Shown here one piece after another: positions 18,139 through 29,125 of a stretch of DNA of 64,000 nucleotides. Source of the DNA: an uncultured Paenibacillaceae bacterium (GTDB taxonomy: Bacteria; Bacillota; Bacilli; Aneurinibacillales; Aneurinibacillaceae); contig CAMLDI010000009.1 of NCBI GenBank assembly GCA_946478845.1, forward strand, positions 42,775 through 106,774. The letters are read 5' to 3'. Below the pieces are notes generated by a model. It made no database searches and was not told the origin of the DNA. It saw nothing but the letters and a program-made list of their open reading frames with translations. How positions within the stretch are numbered: the stretch's first letter is position 1; the number at the start of each line of letters is the position of its first letter. The position numbers were made by a program, and so were the translations under genes.

Positions 18139-18558
18139 GTGGATACACCATCCCAATCTGTCATCCTAGAAATGGTCAGCGATTTTGGGATTCAGGAAAA
18201 TGAATGGTCAAGTCACCAGGAACAACACCAGGCCCAATTGCAGAAAAAAGGAAGCCACTGGTATATTTCTTTTCAAGAAGAACAGGGCATATCCCTTTTA
18301 AAAGTTTCAGAAAAAGACATAACAGTAATTCGCAGGGGCCAGGTGGCCATGCGCCAACCTTTCCGCTCCGGTGTTGTCACCAGCGGTACATATAGTAATC
18401 TCGCAGGAAAAATGCACATGGAAACACATACCCTTGAAATCGTTTGTGAAATTGATTCCCAGGGGCAATTCCTTGGTGCCATGTGGCGATATGATTTGCG
18501 TTTAAATGGACAAGATGTCGGCCAAAATCGGGTTACCTGTACTATCCGTCGAACATAG
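18139..18558 (+). CDS. ywiB: DUF1934 beta-barrel protein (YwiB type)
   Basis: About 139 residues of the DUF1934 (YwiB) family, a calycin-like beta-barrel of unknown function that sits just before argS in many Bacillales. VIRRGQVAMRQPFRSGVVTSGTY and the final strands fit the family. The frame opens at 18052, but that start lies inside the speE terminator; GAGGTG precedes GTG 18139, which is the better start. The product begins MDTPSQSV. It is separated from argS by 18 bases and is probably co-transcribed with it. Confidence 0.78.
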   Translation: MDTPSQSVILEMVSDFGIQENEWSSHQEQHQAQLQKKGSHWYISFQEEQGISLLKVSEKDITVIRRGQVAMRQPFRSGVVTSGTYSNLAGKMHMETHTLEIVCEIDSQGQFLGAMWRYDLRLNGQDVGQNRVTCTIRRT

Positions 18559-18576
18559 GGATTGGAGGAATGAATA

Positions 18577-20247
18577 GTGAATATCGTTGAACAAACAAAA
18601 AATAAGATTATCTCGGAAATTAAACGGGCAGTAGAAAAAGCAGGAATCGTAGAAGCTGCACAAATCCCTGAGATTATCCTGGAAATTCCCAGAGAGAAAG
18701 CCCACGGGGATTATGCAACCAATATTGCCATGCAATTAACCCGCATTGCCCGTCGCAATCCTCGCCAAATTGCTGAAGGGATTGTGGAACAATTCAACAA
18801 AGAGGCTGCTAGCATTTCCAAAATTGAAATTGCTGGCCCAGGCTTTATTAACTTCTATATGGATAACTCCTATTTAACAGGGGTTGTAGGACAGGTCATT
18901 CAAGTTGGTGAAAATTATGGCCGTACTGAGTCTGGAAACCATGAAAGAGTCCAGGTTGAATATGTAAGTGCGAACCCCACCGGGGACCTTCACTTAGGCC
19001 ATGCCCGTGGCGCAGCCTTTGGTGATGCTTTATGCAATGTCCTTGCTTATGCAGGTTATGATGTTCAGCGGGAATACTACATCAATGATGCAGGGAACCA
19101 GATTGTGAACCTGGCCAAATCCATTGAAGCCCGCTACTTCCAGGCCCTTGGCAAAGATATGGAAATGCCGGAAGACGGCTACTATGGCCAGGATATTATT
19201 GAATTCGGGAAAGAATTAGCGGAAAAAGAGGGTACAAAGTATGTGGAAATGGATCCTCAGGAACGTTTTGAGTATTTCAAAGTATGGGGACGTGACCGGG
19301 AATTAGAAAAAATTAAAAAAGACCTGGGTGATTTCCGGGTTGAATTTGATGAATGGTTCAGTGAAACCTCTCTTTACCAAAGCGGGGCCATCAATGAGGC
19401 ATTAGAGGAATTAAGAAAACGTGGATATATTTATGAACAGGATGGGGCAACATGGCTTCGTTCTACCGATTTTGGCGATGACAAAGACCGGGTGTTGATT
19501 AAGCAAGATGGAACCTATACCTATTTAACGCCGGATATCGCCTACCACGAAAACAAATACAATCGGGGCTTTGACCGTTTAATTAATATTTGGGGTGCCG
19601 ATCACCATGGCTATATTCCCCGCATGAAAGCAGCTATGCAGTGTCTCGGCCATCGCCCGGAACAATTAGTGGTATTAATTAATCAAATGGTTAGCCTCTA
19701 TCAGGGCGGAGAGAAAGTGAAAATGTCCAAGCGGACAGGGAAAGCGGTAACCATGCGTGATTTGATGGAAGAGGTAGGCACCGATGCAACCCGTTACTTC
19801 TTCACCATGCGCAGCCAGGATGCCCATTTGGATTTTGATATGGATTTGGCCATTTCCAAATCCAATGAAAACCCTGTTTTCTATGTGCAATACGCCCATG
19901 CCCGTATTTGCAGCATTTTCCGCAAAGCCGAAGAACAGGGAATTACCCTGGATCTCAATGCAGCTGACTTTTCCGGTTTAACCAGTGAGAAAGAAACGGA
20001 TCTCTTAAAACATCTTGGGGCCTTCCCGGAAGAAGTGGCGGAAGCCGCAACAGCCCTTGCTCCCCATCGTGTTGTCCGTTATGTATATGACCTGGCTACC
20101 CTGCTCCACAGCTTCTACAATGCGGAACAGGTGATCACAGACAATGCTGGCCTTACCCATGCTCGTTTAGCCTTAATGAAGGCTGTACAAACTACAATCC
20201 AAAATAGCTTGCGCCTGATCGGTGTATCTGCACCCGAGCGCATGTAA
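18577..20247 (+). CDS. argS: Arginyl-tRNA synthetase
   Basis: Class I aminoacyl-tRNA synthetase charging tRNA-Arg, 556 residues. It has the N-terminal additional domain, the HIGH-type motif HLGHARGA (about 132-139) and KMSKRTG (about 380). The C-terminal anticodon-binding DALR domain ends in the family-typical [13 protein letters not shown] tail (here [10 protein letters not shown]). The start is GTG with GGAGGAA upstream. No T-box leader is present. Confidence 0.96.
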   Translation: MNIVEQTKNKIISEIKRAVEKAGIVEAAQIPEIILEIPREKAHGDYATNIAMQLTRIARRNPRQIAEGIVEQFNKEAASISKIEIAGPGFINFYMDNSYLTGVVGQVIQVGENYGRTESGNHERVQVEYVSANPTGDLHLGHARGAAFGDALCNVLAYAGYDVQREYYINDAGNQIVNLAKSIEARYFQALGKDMEMPEDGYYGQDIIEFGKELAEKEGTKYVEMDPQERFEYFKVWGRDRELEKIKKDLGDFRVEFDEWFSETSLYQSGAINEALEELRKRGYIYEQDGATWLRSTDFGDDKDRVLIKQDGTYTYLTPDIAYHENKYNRGFDRLINIWGADHHGYIPRMKAAMQCLGHRPEQLVVLINQMVSLYQGGEKVKMSKRTGKAVTMRDLMEEVGTDATRYFFTMRSQDAHLDFDMDLAISKSNENPVFYVQYAHARICSIFRKAEEQGITLDLNAADFSGLTSEKETDLLKHLGAFPEEVAEAATALAPHRVVRYVYDLATLLHSFYNAEQVITDNAGLTHARLALMKAVQTTIQNSLRLIGVSAPERM

Positions 20248-20260
20248 AAAGCAAGATAAA

Positions 20261-20293
20261 GAAAGCCCCTGGATATCAAATCCAGGGGCTTTC
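20261..20293. terminator. Bidirectional terminator between argS and ktrB
   Basis: GAAAGCCCCTGGAT and ATCCAGGGGCTTTC form a 14-pair stem around ATCAA between two converging genes. Confidence 0.88.
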
Positions 20294-20294
20294 T

Positions 20295-21641
20295 CTAACC
20301 AATCAATATTTTTTCTTCTGCATAACGAACCGTTGATTTGTTTTTCTTTTTTGCTAAGGCAAAAGCCAGGGTAAGGGGACCTAATCGACCGATAAACATT
20401 GTTGTAATAATAATAATTTTCCCGAAAACGGACAGATGGGGAGTAAGGCCCATAGAGAGTCCCACGGTGCCAAAAGCGGACACAGTTTCGAAAAGAATCT
20501 CCATGAAATCTCGTTGGTGGGATTGTTCTGATAAAACTAAAAGCATTGTGGAAGAAATGACAACCAGTAAAGAAATCATAATTACCGCTACGGAACGGAA
20601 CACAATTTCAGTTGATAGGCGCCGTCTTAAAATCTGTACTTCACTGCGGCCTTTAATAATATTAATAACGGAAACAATCAGTACGGCAAATGTGTTTGTT
20701 TTAATGCCTCCCCCAGTAGAACCAGAGGAAGCGCCAATAAACATTAAAAAAATCATGAATAGTTGGGAAGCAGCCATCATTCCGCCAATGTCTATGGTAT
20801 TAAATCCTGCTGTTCTGACTACAACCCCCTGGAAATAAGCGGCCCATAAACGTTCACCCCATGTTAAAGAGCCGAAAGTATGGGAGTTGAAAAGTTCCAT
20901 AATAAATATAAATAAAAATCCTGACATTGATAAATAAAAGGTAGTTAAGATTACAATTTTTGTATGTAGGGAGAAGTTTTTCCAACTTCTCTTATTAAAA
21001 ATATCGATAATTACCATAAATCCAATCCCGCCAATAATAAACAGGAAAGTAATTACAATGTTAACGATAGGATCTCCCACATATTTGCTTAAGCTATCTG
21101 GCCAAAGTCCAAAACCAGCATTATTAAAAGATGAAATGGAATGGAAAATCCCATAATATAAAGCACGGCTAAATCCCAAATCCGGTGTCCACCGCAGGGT
21201 TAATATGATTGCGGCAATGGTCTCTAACAACATGGAAATCAACAAGATTCCTATTGAAAGCCTGACTAACCCCTGAGTGGATATTGAATTGGTTAATTGT
21301 TGAATTAATAACCGTTGTTTGAAGCCAATCTTTTTCCCTAGCAAAATGGCAAACAATACGCTGAAAGTCATAAATCCCAGGCCGCCAATTTGAATTAACA
21401 ACATTATTACAATTTGTCCAAATAGACTAAAATCGGATCCCGTATCCAATACAACTAATCCTGTTACACAAACAGCGGAGGTAGAGGTAAAGAAAGCATC
21501 TAGAAGCCCGATGCTTTCTCCTGTGGACGAAGCAACCGGCAAACTTAAGAGGATTGCTCCAATACTAATGATCAAAAAAAAGCCAACAATCATTAATTGG
21601 GGAGGATTAAATTCTCTTTTTTTATTTAAAATGGTTTTCAT
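20295..21641 (-). CDS. ktrB: Potassium uptake channel subunit, KtrB/TrkH family
   Basis: A 448-residue membrane K+ translocating subunit with four repeats of helix-pore loop-helix. The selectivity-filter loops are SAVCVTGL, FNNAGF, RTAGFN and FGTVGLS, each with its conserved glycine. The gate loop ASSGSTGGGIKT is present. KtrB works with a cytoplasmic RCK subunit (KtrA or KtrC), which is not in this window. A paralogue lies at 50600-51976. I use ktrB for the family; it could equally be ktrD-type. Confidence 0.88.
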   Translation of the reverse strand: MKTILNKKREFNPPQLMIVGFFLIISIGAILLSLPVASSTGESIGLLDAFFTSTSAVCVTGLVVLDTGSDFSLFGQIVIMLLIQIGGLGFMTFSVLFAILLGKKIGFKQRLLIQQLTNSISTQGLVRLSIGILLISMLLETIAAIILTLRWTPDLGFSRALYYGIFHSISSFNNAGFGLWPDSLSKYVGDPIVNIVITFLFIIGGIGFMVIIDIFNKRSWKNFSLHTKIVILTTFYLSMSGFLFIFIMELFNSHTFGSLTWGERLWAAYFQGVVVRTAGFNTIDIGGMMAASQLFMIFLMFIGASSGSTGGGIKTNTFAVLIVSVINIIKGRSEVQILRRRLSTEIVFRSVAVIMISLLVVISSTMLLVLSEQSHQRDFMEILFETVSAFGTVGLSMGLTPHLSVFGKIIIITTMFIGRLGPLTLAFALAKKKNKSTVRYAEEKILIG

Positions 21642-21714
21642 TATAAATCTCCAATGTATCAGGAACTTTTTCGTTAAAAATTACCATGTTTCAACAGGTA
21701 CGTCAAGTTAATGC

Positions 21715-21746
21715 AAAAGGCCCCCGGTTGACTACCGCTGGGCCTC
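21715..21746 (-). terminator. Terminator overlapping the end of the small membrane protein gene
   Basis: On the minus strand AGGCCCAGCGGT pairs imperfectly with ACCGGGGGCCT and is followed by TTTTGC. The stem includes the last codons of the gene at 21732-22097. Confidence 0.6.
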
Positions 21747-22097
21747 TTCTTTCTTGCTGTAAATTAACAGATAAACAAACATGGTGATAATCATCAGGTT
21801 AACGACAACAATCATGCCTAATACAACGTTGAAGAGTATTTCAAACTGAATAAGAGTATAAAGAATTAGGGAATAGATAATGCTTGCAAAAAAGGAAAGA
21901 AAGCCGCACTTGTGGCGGATGGCTACCATTTCCGGGTCATTGCTAAAAACTTTGGGAGACATATATGCGTTAATAAGAGAAACAAGGCCGAGGGTAATAA
22001 AAGATACGCCGGAAATATACTGATAGCATAGCATGAAAATACCGCCTACTAATAAAGGAATACCTATGATGATATAGACCCAGCGGTTGGGTTTCAC
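21732..22097 (-). CDS. Small four-helix membrane protein, unknown function
   Basis: About 121 residues, almost entirely hydrophobic, with four predicted membrane helices and a short basic C terminus (YSKKEEAQR). No family is recognised. The frame opens at an ATG (22112) with only an overlapping AGGA; GGGGGGAG lies five bases before GTG 22097, which I take as the start (MKPNRWVYIIIG). It is downstream of, and in the same direction as, the stretch facing fadF and upstream of ktrB, but has its own terminator. Confidence 0.6.
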   Translation of the reverse strand: MKPNRWVYIIIGIPLLVGGIFMLCYQYISGVSFITLGLVSLINAYMSPKVFSNDPEMVAIRHKCGFLSFFASIIYSLILYTLIQFEILFNVVLGMIVVVNLMIITMFVYLLIYSKKEEAQR

Positions 22098-22112
22098 CTG
22101 AACTCCCCCCAT

Positions 22113-22361
22113 TCCTATAAAGTGCTTAACATAACCTGATGTCGCTAAGTTAAACGTAACCCATTCCCCTAAAGAAGGAAAGTGAAAACTTTATTAACGA
22201 ACACGTTTTAAGCTAGCAATTCATTCCAACATTATTATTTAGAAAATTCATAACTATAAATAAACTGGAAAAAAATTTTATCAATAAATTTATTTTATAA
22301 AGAAGGAATTCGACTATAGTTGCTAGAATTGTCAATATATTAAACAAAAGCGACATTATTC
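22113..22361. other. AT-rich intergenic region upstream of fadF
   Basis: No gene is seen here. It must hold the divergent promoters of the small membrane protein gene and fadF. TTGTCA at 22329-22334 is a possible -35 for fadF, but the matching -10 (CATTAT, spacer 19) is poor. Confidence 0.5.
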
Positions 22362-22379
22362 TGAGCGAACAGTCAGTCA
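22362..22379. promoter_or_regulatory. Inverted repeat, putative TetR operator upstream of fadF
   Basis: TGAGCGAACAGTCAGTCA reads as arms TGAGCGA and TGACTGA (reverse complement of the right arm) around four bases. The same layout occurs at 24622 and 30159. It lies 64 bases before the fadF start. Confidence 0.5.
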
Positions 22380-22443
22380 TCTTAAGGGGGAAATAGGTCG
22401 TTTTTCGCTGTAATTTTAAATAAAAAATAAGGGGATGAGACAC

Positions 22444-24564
22444 TTGGACTTCTTGCCACTGCTTAACTTACTGGCTTTTCTAGCTGCAGTGGGGTACGCG
22501 CTTTATTTGTTTGCACATTTATTGTACAGCCGTATCACTTTTATTAAGTTAGGAAAGAAAGGCAATCTGCAAAAAGATGCAGGAGAGCGTATAAATGCTT
22601 TTCTCATCAATGTTTTTGGACAAAAAAAATTATTAAAAGACAAGAAAAGCGGTTGGATGCACGTCATTTTATTCTACGGTTTTCTTCTTGTTCAATTTGG
22701 TGCAATTGATTTAATTTGGAAAGGGTTAAAACCAGGGTCTCACCTTCCTTTTGGTTCAGCTTATCCTTATTTTCTTTTCATGCAGGAAATTATTGTTGTT
22801 CTTATTTTAATTGCTGTATTTTATGCCTGGTATCGCAGAAATGTAGAAAAGCTGAAACGTCTGAAAAGAGGATGGAAAGCGAATTTAGTCATCTGGTTAA
22901 TTAGCATCCTGATGATTAGCACCCTTTTATCAGAAGCATTGGAACTTCTCTGGCACAATCACGGTGCAGCTGAGTTAATCGCTACACAACCTGTTGCCTC
23001 TAGCCTGAGCATCGTCCTGGCTTTTCTTCCTGCTGGAGCAGTGGTTGGGGGTTTCTATGTATTCTGGTGGATTCACCTTTTAACCTTATTGTTTTTCCTG
23101 GTATACATTCCTCAGGGAAAACACGCTCATCTGGTCTTTGCGCCTTATAACTGGTTCGCAAAGGATAAAACCCGTTCTCCTGGCCGTCTAAGTTCTATGG
23201 ATTTTGAGAAGTTGGAAGAAGAAGGCGCCGAAGAGTTTGGGGTTGGCCGCATTGAAAACTTTACGCAAAATCAATTGATTGATTTATACGCCTGTGTAGA
23301 ATGTGGACGTTGCACCAGCATGTGTCCAGCTGCAGGGACCGGGAAGACATTGTCTCCTATGGATGTGATTATGAAATTAAGAGATCACTTAACAGACAAA
23401 GGGGCTGCCATTACCTCTAGAACACCATGGATGCCATCCTACCTTTTTAAAAATATGAAAGGCAACCAACTTGCCTGGCAGTCTAGCCAACAATCCCATA
23501 TCGAAGTTGCTGCTGCTTCTGAAGGAAATACAGCTCTAGCTATTGATTTTGATGTAGAAATGGTTGGGGATGTTATTACTGAAGAGGAATTATGGGCTTG
23601 TACCACTTGCCGCAACTGTGAAGACCAGTGTCCTGTAGGTAACGAACATGTCAATTTCATTGTAGATATGCGCCGATATCTTGTGATGACTCAAGGGCAA
23701 ATGCCATCTGATGCACAACGGGCTCTCAATAATATAGAGAGACAAAGTAACCCATGGGGCATTAACCGAAAAGACCGCATGAAATGGCGGGAAGGAATGG
23801 AAGAACTGGCGCCAACGGTGAAAGAAAACAAAGAATTTGAGTATTTGTTCTTTGTAGGATCAATGGGATCCTTTGATAATCGTTCAATTAAAATTACCCG
23901 TTCTTTTATTAACCTAATGAATAAGGCGGGAATCAACTTTGCTATTCTTGGAAATGAAGAGAAAAACTCCGGGGATACACCAAGACGTTTAGGCAATGAA
24001 ATGCTGTTCCAGGAATTAGCTATGGAAAACATCGGCAACTTCCAAAAATATGGGGTGAAAAAAATCGTAACCATGGATCCCCATGCATACAATACCTTTA
24101 AAAATGAATATCCAGAATTTGGTTTAGAAGATGTAGAAGTATACCATCATACTGATTTGTTGGCCCAATGGATTCAAGAAGGCCGTTTGAAACCTGTTAA
24201 CCAGGTGAAAGAACGGATTACTTACCACGATTCTTGCTATTTAGGAAGATATAACGAAATGTATGATGCTCCTCGCGCAATTTTAAAAGCCATTCCTGGT
24301 GTGGAAGTTGTGGAGATGGCCCGCAATAAATGCGATAGCATGTGTTGCGGTGCTGGCGGCGGCATGATGTGGCAAGAAGAGCATCAAGGAACCCGGGTGA
24401 ATATTGCCCGTACAGAGCAAGCCCTTGCTGTGAATCCTACAACAATCGGCAGCGCCTGCCCTTACTGCTTAACCATGCTTTCTGATGGCGTTAAAGCGAA
24501 GGAAAAAGAAGATTCAGTACAGACCCTGGATCTTGTTGAAATACTGGAGAAAAGTTTGGCATAG
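22444..24564 (+). CDS. fadF: FadF-type iron-sulfur oxidoreductase
   Basis: A 706-residue membrane protein thought to pass electrons from the electron-transfer flavoprotein of beta-oxidation to the quinone pool. The N-terminal third has about five membrane helices with conserved histidines (respiratory nitrate reductase gamma-like). Two 4Fe-4S motifs follow: CVECGRCTSMCP and CTTCRNCEDQCP. Two CCG-type domains end it, with CYLGRYN and CDSMCCGAGGG. Length agrees with B. subtilis FadF (YwjF). The TTG at 22444 is preferred because AAGGGGAT is properly spaced to it; the ATG nine bases earlier abuts that site. Confidence 0.9.
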   Translation: MDFLPLLNLLAFLAAVGYALYLFAHLLYSRITFIKLGKKGNLQKDAGERINAFLINVFGQKKLLKDKKSGWMHVILFYGFLLVQFGAIDLIWKGLKPGSHLPFGSAYPYFLFMQEIIVVLILIAVFYAWYRRNVEKLKRLKRGWKANLVIWLISILMISTLLSEALELLWHNHGAAELIATQPVASSLSIVLAFLPAGAVVGGFYVFWWIHLLTLLFFLVYIPQGKHAHLVFAPYNWFAKDKTRSPGRLSSMDFEKLEEEGAEEFGVGRIENFTQNQLIDLYACVECGRCTSMCPAAGTGKTLSPMDVIMKLRDHLTDKGAAITSRTPWMPSYLFKNMKGNQLAWQSSQQSHIEVAAASEGNTALAIDFDVEMVGDVITEEELWACTTCRNCEDQCPVGNEHVNFIVDMRRYLVMTQGQMPSDAQRALNNIERQSNPWGINRKDRMKWREGMEELAPTVKENKEFEYLFFVGSMGSFDNRSIKITRSFINLMNKAGINFAILGNEEKNSGDTPRRLGNEMLFQELAMENIGNFQKYGVKKIVTMDPHAYNTFKNEYPEFGLEDVEVYHHTDLLAQWIQEGRLKPVNQVKERITYHDSCYLGRYNEMYDAPRAILKAIPGVEVVEMARNKCDSMCCGAGGGMMWQEEHQGTRVNIARTEQALAVNPTTIGSACPYCLTMLSDGVKAKEKEDSVQTLDLVEILEKSLA

Positions 24565-24576
24565 AAATGATGATGA

Positions 24577-24600
24577 CTGGCGGGAAATTCGTCTCGCCAG
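24577..24600 (+). terminator. Hairpin after fadF
   Basis: CTGGCGGGA and TCTCGCCAG form a strong stem. The following run is CCATATATTTTC, so termination may be partial and allow read-through into the thiolase gene. Confidence 0.55.
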
Positions 24601-24620
24601 CCATATATTTTCTTTAATAA

Positions 24621-24649
24621 TTGATTGAGCATTCAATCAGAATTATACA
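24621..24649 (+). promoter_or_regulatory. Promoter of the thiolase operon overlapped by an inverted-repeat operator
   Basis: TTGATT (24621-24626), a 17-base spacer and TATACA (24644-24649) form a sigma-A type promoter. The near-perfect palindrome TGATTGA-GCAT-TCAATCA (24622-24639) covers the -35 and most of the spacer, an ideal place for a repressor. The TetR protein at 30199 is the likely ligand. Confidence 0.65.
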
Positions 24650-24670
24650 TATTTTGGAGGAGGAGTAGAG

Positions 24671-25855
24671 GTGTCAAAAGCAGTTATTGTTAGTGCAGCC
24701 CGTACCCCATTTGGTAAGTTTGGCGGAGCCCTTAAGTCTCTGCAAGCCGTTGACCTTGGTGCCATTGCAATTAAAGAAGCCGTCCAACGTGCCGGGATCT
24801 CCCCGGAAATGGTTGAAGAAGTCATTATGGGCATGGTCCTCCAGGGTGGATGTAAACAAATCCCCTCTCGCCAGGCAGCAAGAAAAGCAGGATTGCCCTG
24901 GGAAGTAGCAACGGAAACAGTCAATAAGGTTTGTGCTTCAGGCATGCGCAGTGTCACTCTTGCTGACCAAATTATTCGGGCGAAAGATGCAGAGATTATT
25001 GTCGCTGGCGGTATGGAGAGTATGAGTAATGCTCCTTATCTTTTAAAAGGCGCCCGTTGGGGAATGCGTATGGGAGATGGTACTGTCGTTGACTTAATGC
25101 TCAATGATGGATTAACAGATGCTTTTGATGGTTTGCATATGGCTGTCCATGGCAGCAATGTGGCTGCTGAATTTGAAATTTCCCGAGAAGAACAAGACCA
25201 ATGGGCACTGCGTAGCCAGCAGCTGGCAATTGCTGCGATGGAATCAGGGCGTTTAGACGAGGAAATTGTATCTGTAACCATCCCACAACGTAAAGGGGAC
25301 CCTCTTGTTATCAATCGGGATGAATCACCTCGACAAACGACTTTAGACCAATTAGCAAAATTGCCTCCCGTATTTACTAAAACAGGTTCCATTACTGCTG
25401 GCAATGCACCTGGGGTAAATGATGGGGCCGGGGCCCTAGTGGTCATGTCCGAAGAAAAAGCAAAAGAACTAGGGTTAAAACCGTTGGCTGCCATTCTCGG
25501 CCATGCTGAAGTAGGGCAAGAAGCTCCTTATATTGCAACTACACCAGGATTAGCAACCAATAAATTGTTGAAGAAATTAGGAATGACTATTGATCAAATC
25601 GATCTTTTTGAAATCAATGAAGCTTTTGCCGCAGTAACCCTCACCAGCGGGAAAATTGCCGGTTGGGATCCGGAAAAAGTAAATGTAAATGGCGGGGCTA
25701 TTGCTTTTGGCCATCCTATTGGAGCCAGCGGTGCCCGCATTTTAATGACCCTAATCTATGAACTTCGCCGTCGGGGTGGCGGGCTTGGCATTTCTGCCAT
25801 TTGTTCCGGTGCTGCCCAGGGAGATGCTGTGCTTCTTGAAGTTTATCCAGCTTAA
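24671..25855 (+). CDS. mmgA: Acetyl-CoA C-acetyltransferase (thiolase)
   Basis: Thiolase of 394 residues, catalysing cleavage or condensation of acetoacetyl-CoA and related acyl-CoAs. The nucleophilic cysteine is in [11 protein letters not shown] (about 90), and the catalytic His in [14 protein letters not shown] (about 350). The second cysteine lies in CSGAAQGD, where the more usual family motif is CxGGGxG. The start is GTG with GGAGGAGGAG upstream. It opens an operon with hydroxyacyl-CoA dehydrogenase and two acyl-CoA dehydrogenases, comparable to mmgABC of B. subtilis. Confidence 0.92.
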   Translation: MSKAVIVSAARTPFGKFGGALKSLQAVDLGAIAIKEAVQRAGISPEMVEEVIMGMVLQGGCKQIPSRQAARKAGLPWEVATETVNKVCASGMRSVTLADQIIRAKDAEIIVAGGMESMSNAPYLLKGARWGMRMGDGTVVDLMLNDGLTDAFDGLHMAVHGSNVAAEFEISREEQDQWALRSQQLAIAAMESGRLDEEIVSVTIPQRKGDPLVINRDESPRQTTLDQLAKLPPVFTKTGSITAGNAPGVNDGAGALVVMSEEKAKELGLKPLAAILGHAEVGQEAPYIATTPGLATNKLLKKLGMTIDQIDLFEINEAFAAVTLTSGKIAGWDPEKVNVNGGAIAFGHPIGASGARILMTLIYELRRRGGGLGISAICSGAAQGDAVLLEVYPA

Positions 25856-25908
25856 TTTTTCCTATTAAATAGATAGATTTGTATCCAAAAAGGAGGATGT
25901 CAAAAGTC

Positions 25909-26760
25909 ATGGTTAAAAAATTTATGGTGGTAGGAGCTGGCCAAATGGGCAGCGGGATTGCACAGGTTGCTGCACAAGCGGGCCTGCAGGTTGTTTTGAA
26001 TGATATTAAAGAAGAATTTGTGCAACGTGGTCTTGGTGTTATTACAAAAAACTTAACCCGAGACGTGGAAAAAGGCCGTAAAACCCAGGAAGAAAAAGAA
26101 GCCATTTTAAGCCGTATTCAATCTTCTACCAGTTTGGAAGATGCCAGAGACGTTGATTTTGTAGTTGAAGCTGCTGTTGAAAACATGGAAATTAAATCTA
26201 AGATTTTTAAACAATTAGATGAAATTGCTCCTGCCCATGCCATTCTTGCAAGTAACACCTCATCTCTTCCAATTACAGAAATTGCAGCTGTGACTAAACG
26301 CCCAGAACAAATGATTGGCATGCACTTTATGAATCCAGTCCCTGTTATGAAACTTATTGAAGTCATTCGTGGCTTAGCGACTTCTGATGAAACTTATCAA
26401 ATCGTGGCAGCTCTTTCTGAGAAAATGGGGAAAACTGCTGTTGAAGTTAATGACTTCCCAGGATTTGTATCCAATCGGATCCTCCTTCCGATGATTAATG
26501 AAGCTATTTATTGTGTATACGAAGGGGTTGCAACTCCTGAGGCAGTAGATGAAGTGATGAAATTGGGCATGAACCATCCTATGGGCCCATTAACTCTTGC
26601 AGATTTCATTGGTTTGGATACATGTTTATATATCATGGAAATTCTCCATGAAGGCCTTGGAGATTCTAAATACCGCCCATGTCCTTTATTGCGGAAATAT
26701 GTAAAAGCCGGCTGGCTTGGACGTAAATCTGGCCGTGGATTTTATAACTACCAACAATAA
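25909..26760 (+). CDS. mmgB: 3-hydroxybutyryl-CoA dehydrogenase
   Basis: NAD(P)-dependent oxidation of 3-hydroxyacyl-CoA to 3-ketoacyl-CoA, 283 residues. The Rossmann motif is [11 protein letters not shown] (about 9-19). The catalytic His is in [11 protein letters not shown] and the Asn in [10 protein letters not shown], with [17 protein letters not shown] later. ATG 25909 gives the family-typical start [18 protein letters not shown] lies 12 bases upstream, a rather long spacing. An earlier in-frame ATG overlaps that site. Confidence 0.92.
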   Translation: MVKKFMVVGAGQMGSGIAQVAAQAGLQVVLNDIKEEFVQRGLGVITKNLTRDVEKGRKTQEEKEAILSRIQSSTSLEDARDVDFVVEAAVENMEIKSKIFKQLDEIAPAHAILASNTSSLPITEIAAVTKRPEQMIGMHFMNPVPVMKLIEVIRGLATSDETYQIVAALSEKMGKTAVEVNDFPGFVSNRILLPMINEAIYCVYEGVATPEAVDEVMKLGMNHPMGPLTLADFIGLDTCLYIMEILHEGLGDSKYRPCPLLRKYVKAGWLGRKSGRGFYNYQQ

Positions 26761-26797
26761 TGATTGCTAAATAGAGACGATTAAGGAGGGAGAGACA

Positions 26798-27994
26798 GTG
26801 GATTTATATTTAACAGAAGAGCAGGAAATGATGAGACGAATGGTTCGGGATTTTGCCAGGGAAGAAATTGCCCCTCTTGTAGAGACCATGGAGGAAACCG
26901 ATGAATTCCCCTTGGCCTTGATCCGTAAAATGGGGGAATACGGATTAATGGGCATTCCGGTCCCAGAAGAATGGGGCGGAACAGGAGCCGACTTTCTCTC
27001 TTATGTCATTGCAATCCATGAAATCTCAAAAGTAAGTCCTACAGTGGGTGTCATCCTGTCTGTACATACATCTGTAGGAACCAATCCTATACTCTATTTT
27101 GGCAACTTTGAACAAAAGAAAAAATACCTTCCTCGTTTAGCAGGCGGGCATTACGTTGGGGCTTTTGCCCTTACAGAGCCCAATGCAGGCTCTGATGCAG
27201 CTAGCCTGCGTACCACTGCTGTGAAACAAGGGGATAAATATATTTTAAATGGATCGAAAATATTCATTACAAATGCAGGAGCAGCTGATATCTTTATTAC
27301 CTTTGCTGTAACGGATAAAGATAAAGGAGCAAAAGGAATTTCCGCATTTATCGTGGAGAAGGATACCCCAGGTTTTTCCATTGGAAAAGCAGAAAAGAAA
27401 ATGGGATTACATGGCTCTAGTACCTGCGAATTAATTTTCGAAAATGCAGAAGTGCCAGCAACCAACCTTCTTGGAGAAGAAGGAATGGGCTTTACCATTG
27501 CTATGGCCAATTTGGATGTAGGTCGGATTGGCATTGCTGCCCAGGCTTTAGGCATTGCTGAAGGAGCATTAGAACATGCAATTGCCTACAGTAAAGAAAG
27601 AAAACAATTTGGCAAACCGATTTCTGCCCAACAGGCTGTTGCTTTTAAATTAGCGGATATGGCTACCCAAACGGAAGCGGCTCGCCTCCTTGTTTACCGG
27701 GCAGCAACCCTCCGTAATGAAGGGTTGAAATGCGGCATGGAAGCTTCCATGGCAAAACGTTTTTCCACGGATAATGCTATGAAAGTCACAACAGAAGCCA
27801 TCCAGGTCTTTGGGGGATATGGGTATAGCCGGGAATATCCTGTGGAACGGTATTTCCGGGATGCCAAGGTTACACAAATTTACGAAGGTACCAACCAAAT
27901 TCAACGTTTGGTGATATCTAAATATTTATTAACAGACAAAAAAAATTCCAGGGAGATGAAACACAATGGACTTCAAACTATCGGAAGAGCATGA
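26798..27994 (+). CDS. mmgC: Acyl-CoA dehydrogenase, MmgC type
   Basis: FAD-dependent acyl-CoA dehydrogenase, 398 residues. [24 protein letters not shown] and [15 protein letters not shown] are family signatures, and the catalytic Glu is in [10 protein letters not shown] near the C terminus. It resembles B. subtilis MmgC more than AcdA. A C-terminal extension of about 18 residues ([11 protein letters not shown]...) overlaps the start of acdA by 29 bases. The start is GTG with AAGGAGGGAG upstream. Confidence 0.92.
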   Translation: MDLYLTEEQEMMRRMVRDFAREEIAPLVETMEETDEFPLALIRKMGEYGLMGIPVPEEWGGTGADFLSYVIAIHEISKVSPTVGVILSVHTSVGTNPILYFGNFEQKKKYLPRLAGGHYVGAFALTEPNAGSDAASLRTTAVKQGDKYILNGSKIFITNAGAADIFITFAVTDKDKGAKGISAFIVEKDTPGFSIGKAEKKMGLHGSSTCELIFENAEVPATNLLGEEGMGFTIAMANLDVGRIGIAAQALGIAEGALEHAIAYSKERKQFGKPISAQQAVAFKLADMATQTEAARLLVYRAATLRNEGLKCGMEASMAKRFSTDNAMKVTTEAIQVFGGYGYSREYPVERYFRDAKVTQIYEGTNQIQRLVISKYLLTDKKNSREMKHNGLQTIGRA

Positions 27995-29108
27995 AATGAT
28001 AAGAAAAATGGTACGTGATTTTGCGGAAAACGAACTGGCACCAGGGGCTGGTGAACGTGACGAGGAAGAACATTTTGATATGAATATTTGGAACAAAATG
28101 GCTGAGCTTGGCTTAACCGGGATTCCATGGGAAGAAAAATATGGCGGATCTGATTTTGACTTCTTAAGCTATGTGATTACAGTTGAAGAGCTTTCTCGTG
28201 TAGATTCCTCTGTTGGGGTTACTCTTTCTGCCCATACCTCTTTAGCTTGCTGGCCAATCTGGAAATTCGGCAATGAAGAACAAAAACAAAAATTCTTGAA
28301 GCCTCTTGCTGAAGGGCGTAGCATGGGTGCATACTGCTTAACAGAACCAGGTTCCGGGTCTGATGCTGCAGGCATGAAAACGGTTGCGGTTCGTGACGGA
28401 GACGAGTATATTTTAAATGGTAGCAAAATTTTTATAACGAACGGCGGATTGGCAGATACTTACATTGTGTTTGCTGCAACCACTCCTGAATTAAAGCATA
28501 AAGGGCAAACCGCCTTTATTGTGAAGAGCGATTATCCAGGCTTTAAAGTTGGGAAAAAAGAGAAGAAATTAGGCATTCGTTCTTCTGCAACAACAGAAAT
28601 TATTTTTGAAGATTGCCGGGTTCCTGCAGCCAATGTGTTAGGGGAAGAAGGCCAGGGCTTTAAAATTGCCATGATGACGTTAGATGGCGGCCGTAATGGG
28701 ATTGCTGCCCAGGCATTGGGGATTGCTGATGGCGCGATGACCCATGCTATTGCATATGCAAAAGAACGGGTACAATTTGGCAAACCAATCGCTTCCCAAC
28801 AGGCTATAGCATTTAAATTAGCGGATATGGCAACAAAAGTTGAAGCAGCACGTCTTCTTACTTATCAAGCGGCTTATTTAGAAGACAATAAAATGTCTTA
28901 TGGCAAAGCCTCTGCCATGGCGAAAGTTTTTGCCGGAGACATTGCCATGGAAGTAACAACTGAAGCAGTTCAAGTGTTTGGCGGATATGGTTACACAAGG
29001 GAATATCCCGTTGAACGTTTTATGAGAGACGCAAAAATAACGCAAATTTACGAAGGAACAAACGAAATTCAACGATTAGTTATTTCCGGGTATTTGTTGC
29101 GTGACTAG
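27966..29108 (+). CDS. acdA: Acyl-CoA dehydrogenase, AcdA type
   Basis: Second acyl-CoA dehydrogenase, 380 residues, close to B. subtilis AcdA ([43 protein letters not shown]). The catalytic Glu is in [10 protein letters not shown]. The two dehydrogenases in tandem probably differ in chain length or branching preference; with IcmF nearby, butyryl-CoA and isobutyryl-CoA are plausible substrates. AGGGAGA precedes the ATG. Confidence 0.92.
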   Translation: MDFKLSEEHEMIRKMVRDFAENELAPGAGERDEEEHFDMNIWNKMAELGLTGIPWEEKYGGSDFDFLSYVITVEELSRVDSSVGVTLSAHTSLACWPIWKFGNEEQKQKFLKPLAEGRSMGAYCLTEPGSGSDAAGMKTVAVRDGDEYILNGSKIFITNGGLADTYIVFAATTPELKHKGQTAFIVKSDYPGFKVGKKEKKLGIRSSATTEIIFEDCRVPAANVLGEEGQGFKIAMMTLDGGRNGIAAQALGIADGAMTHAIAYAKERVQFGKPIASQQAIAFKLADMATKVEAARLLTYQAAYLEDNKMSYGKASAMAKVFAGDIAMEVTTEAVQVFGGYGYTREYPVERFMRDAKITQIYEGTNEIQRLVISGYLLRD

Positions 29109-29125
29109 AAAAGGTTGGTGGCTTC

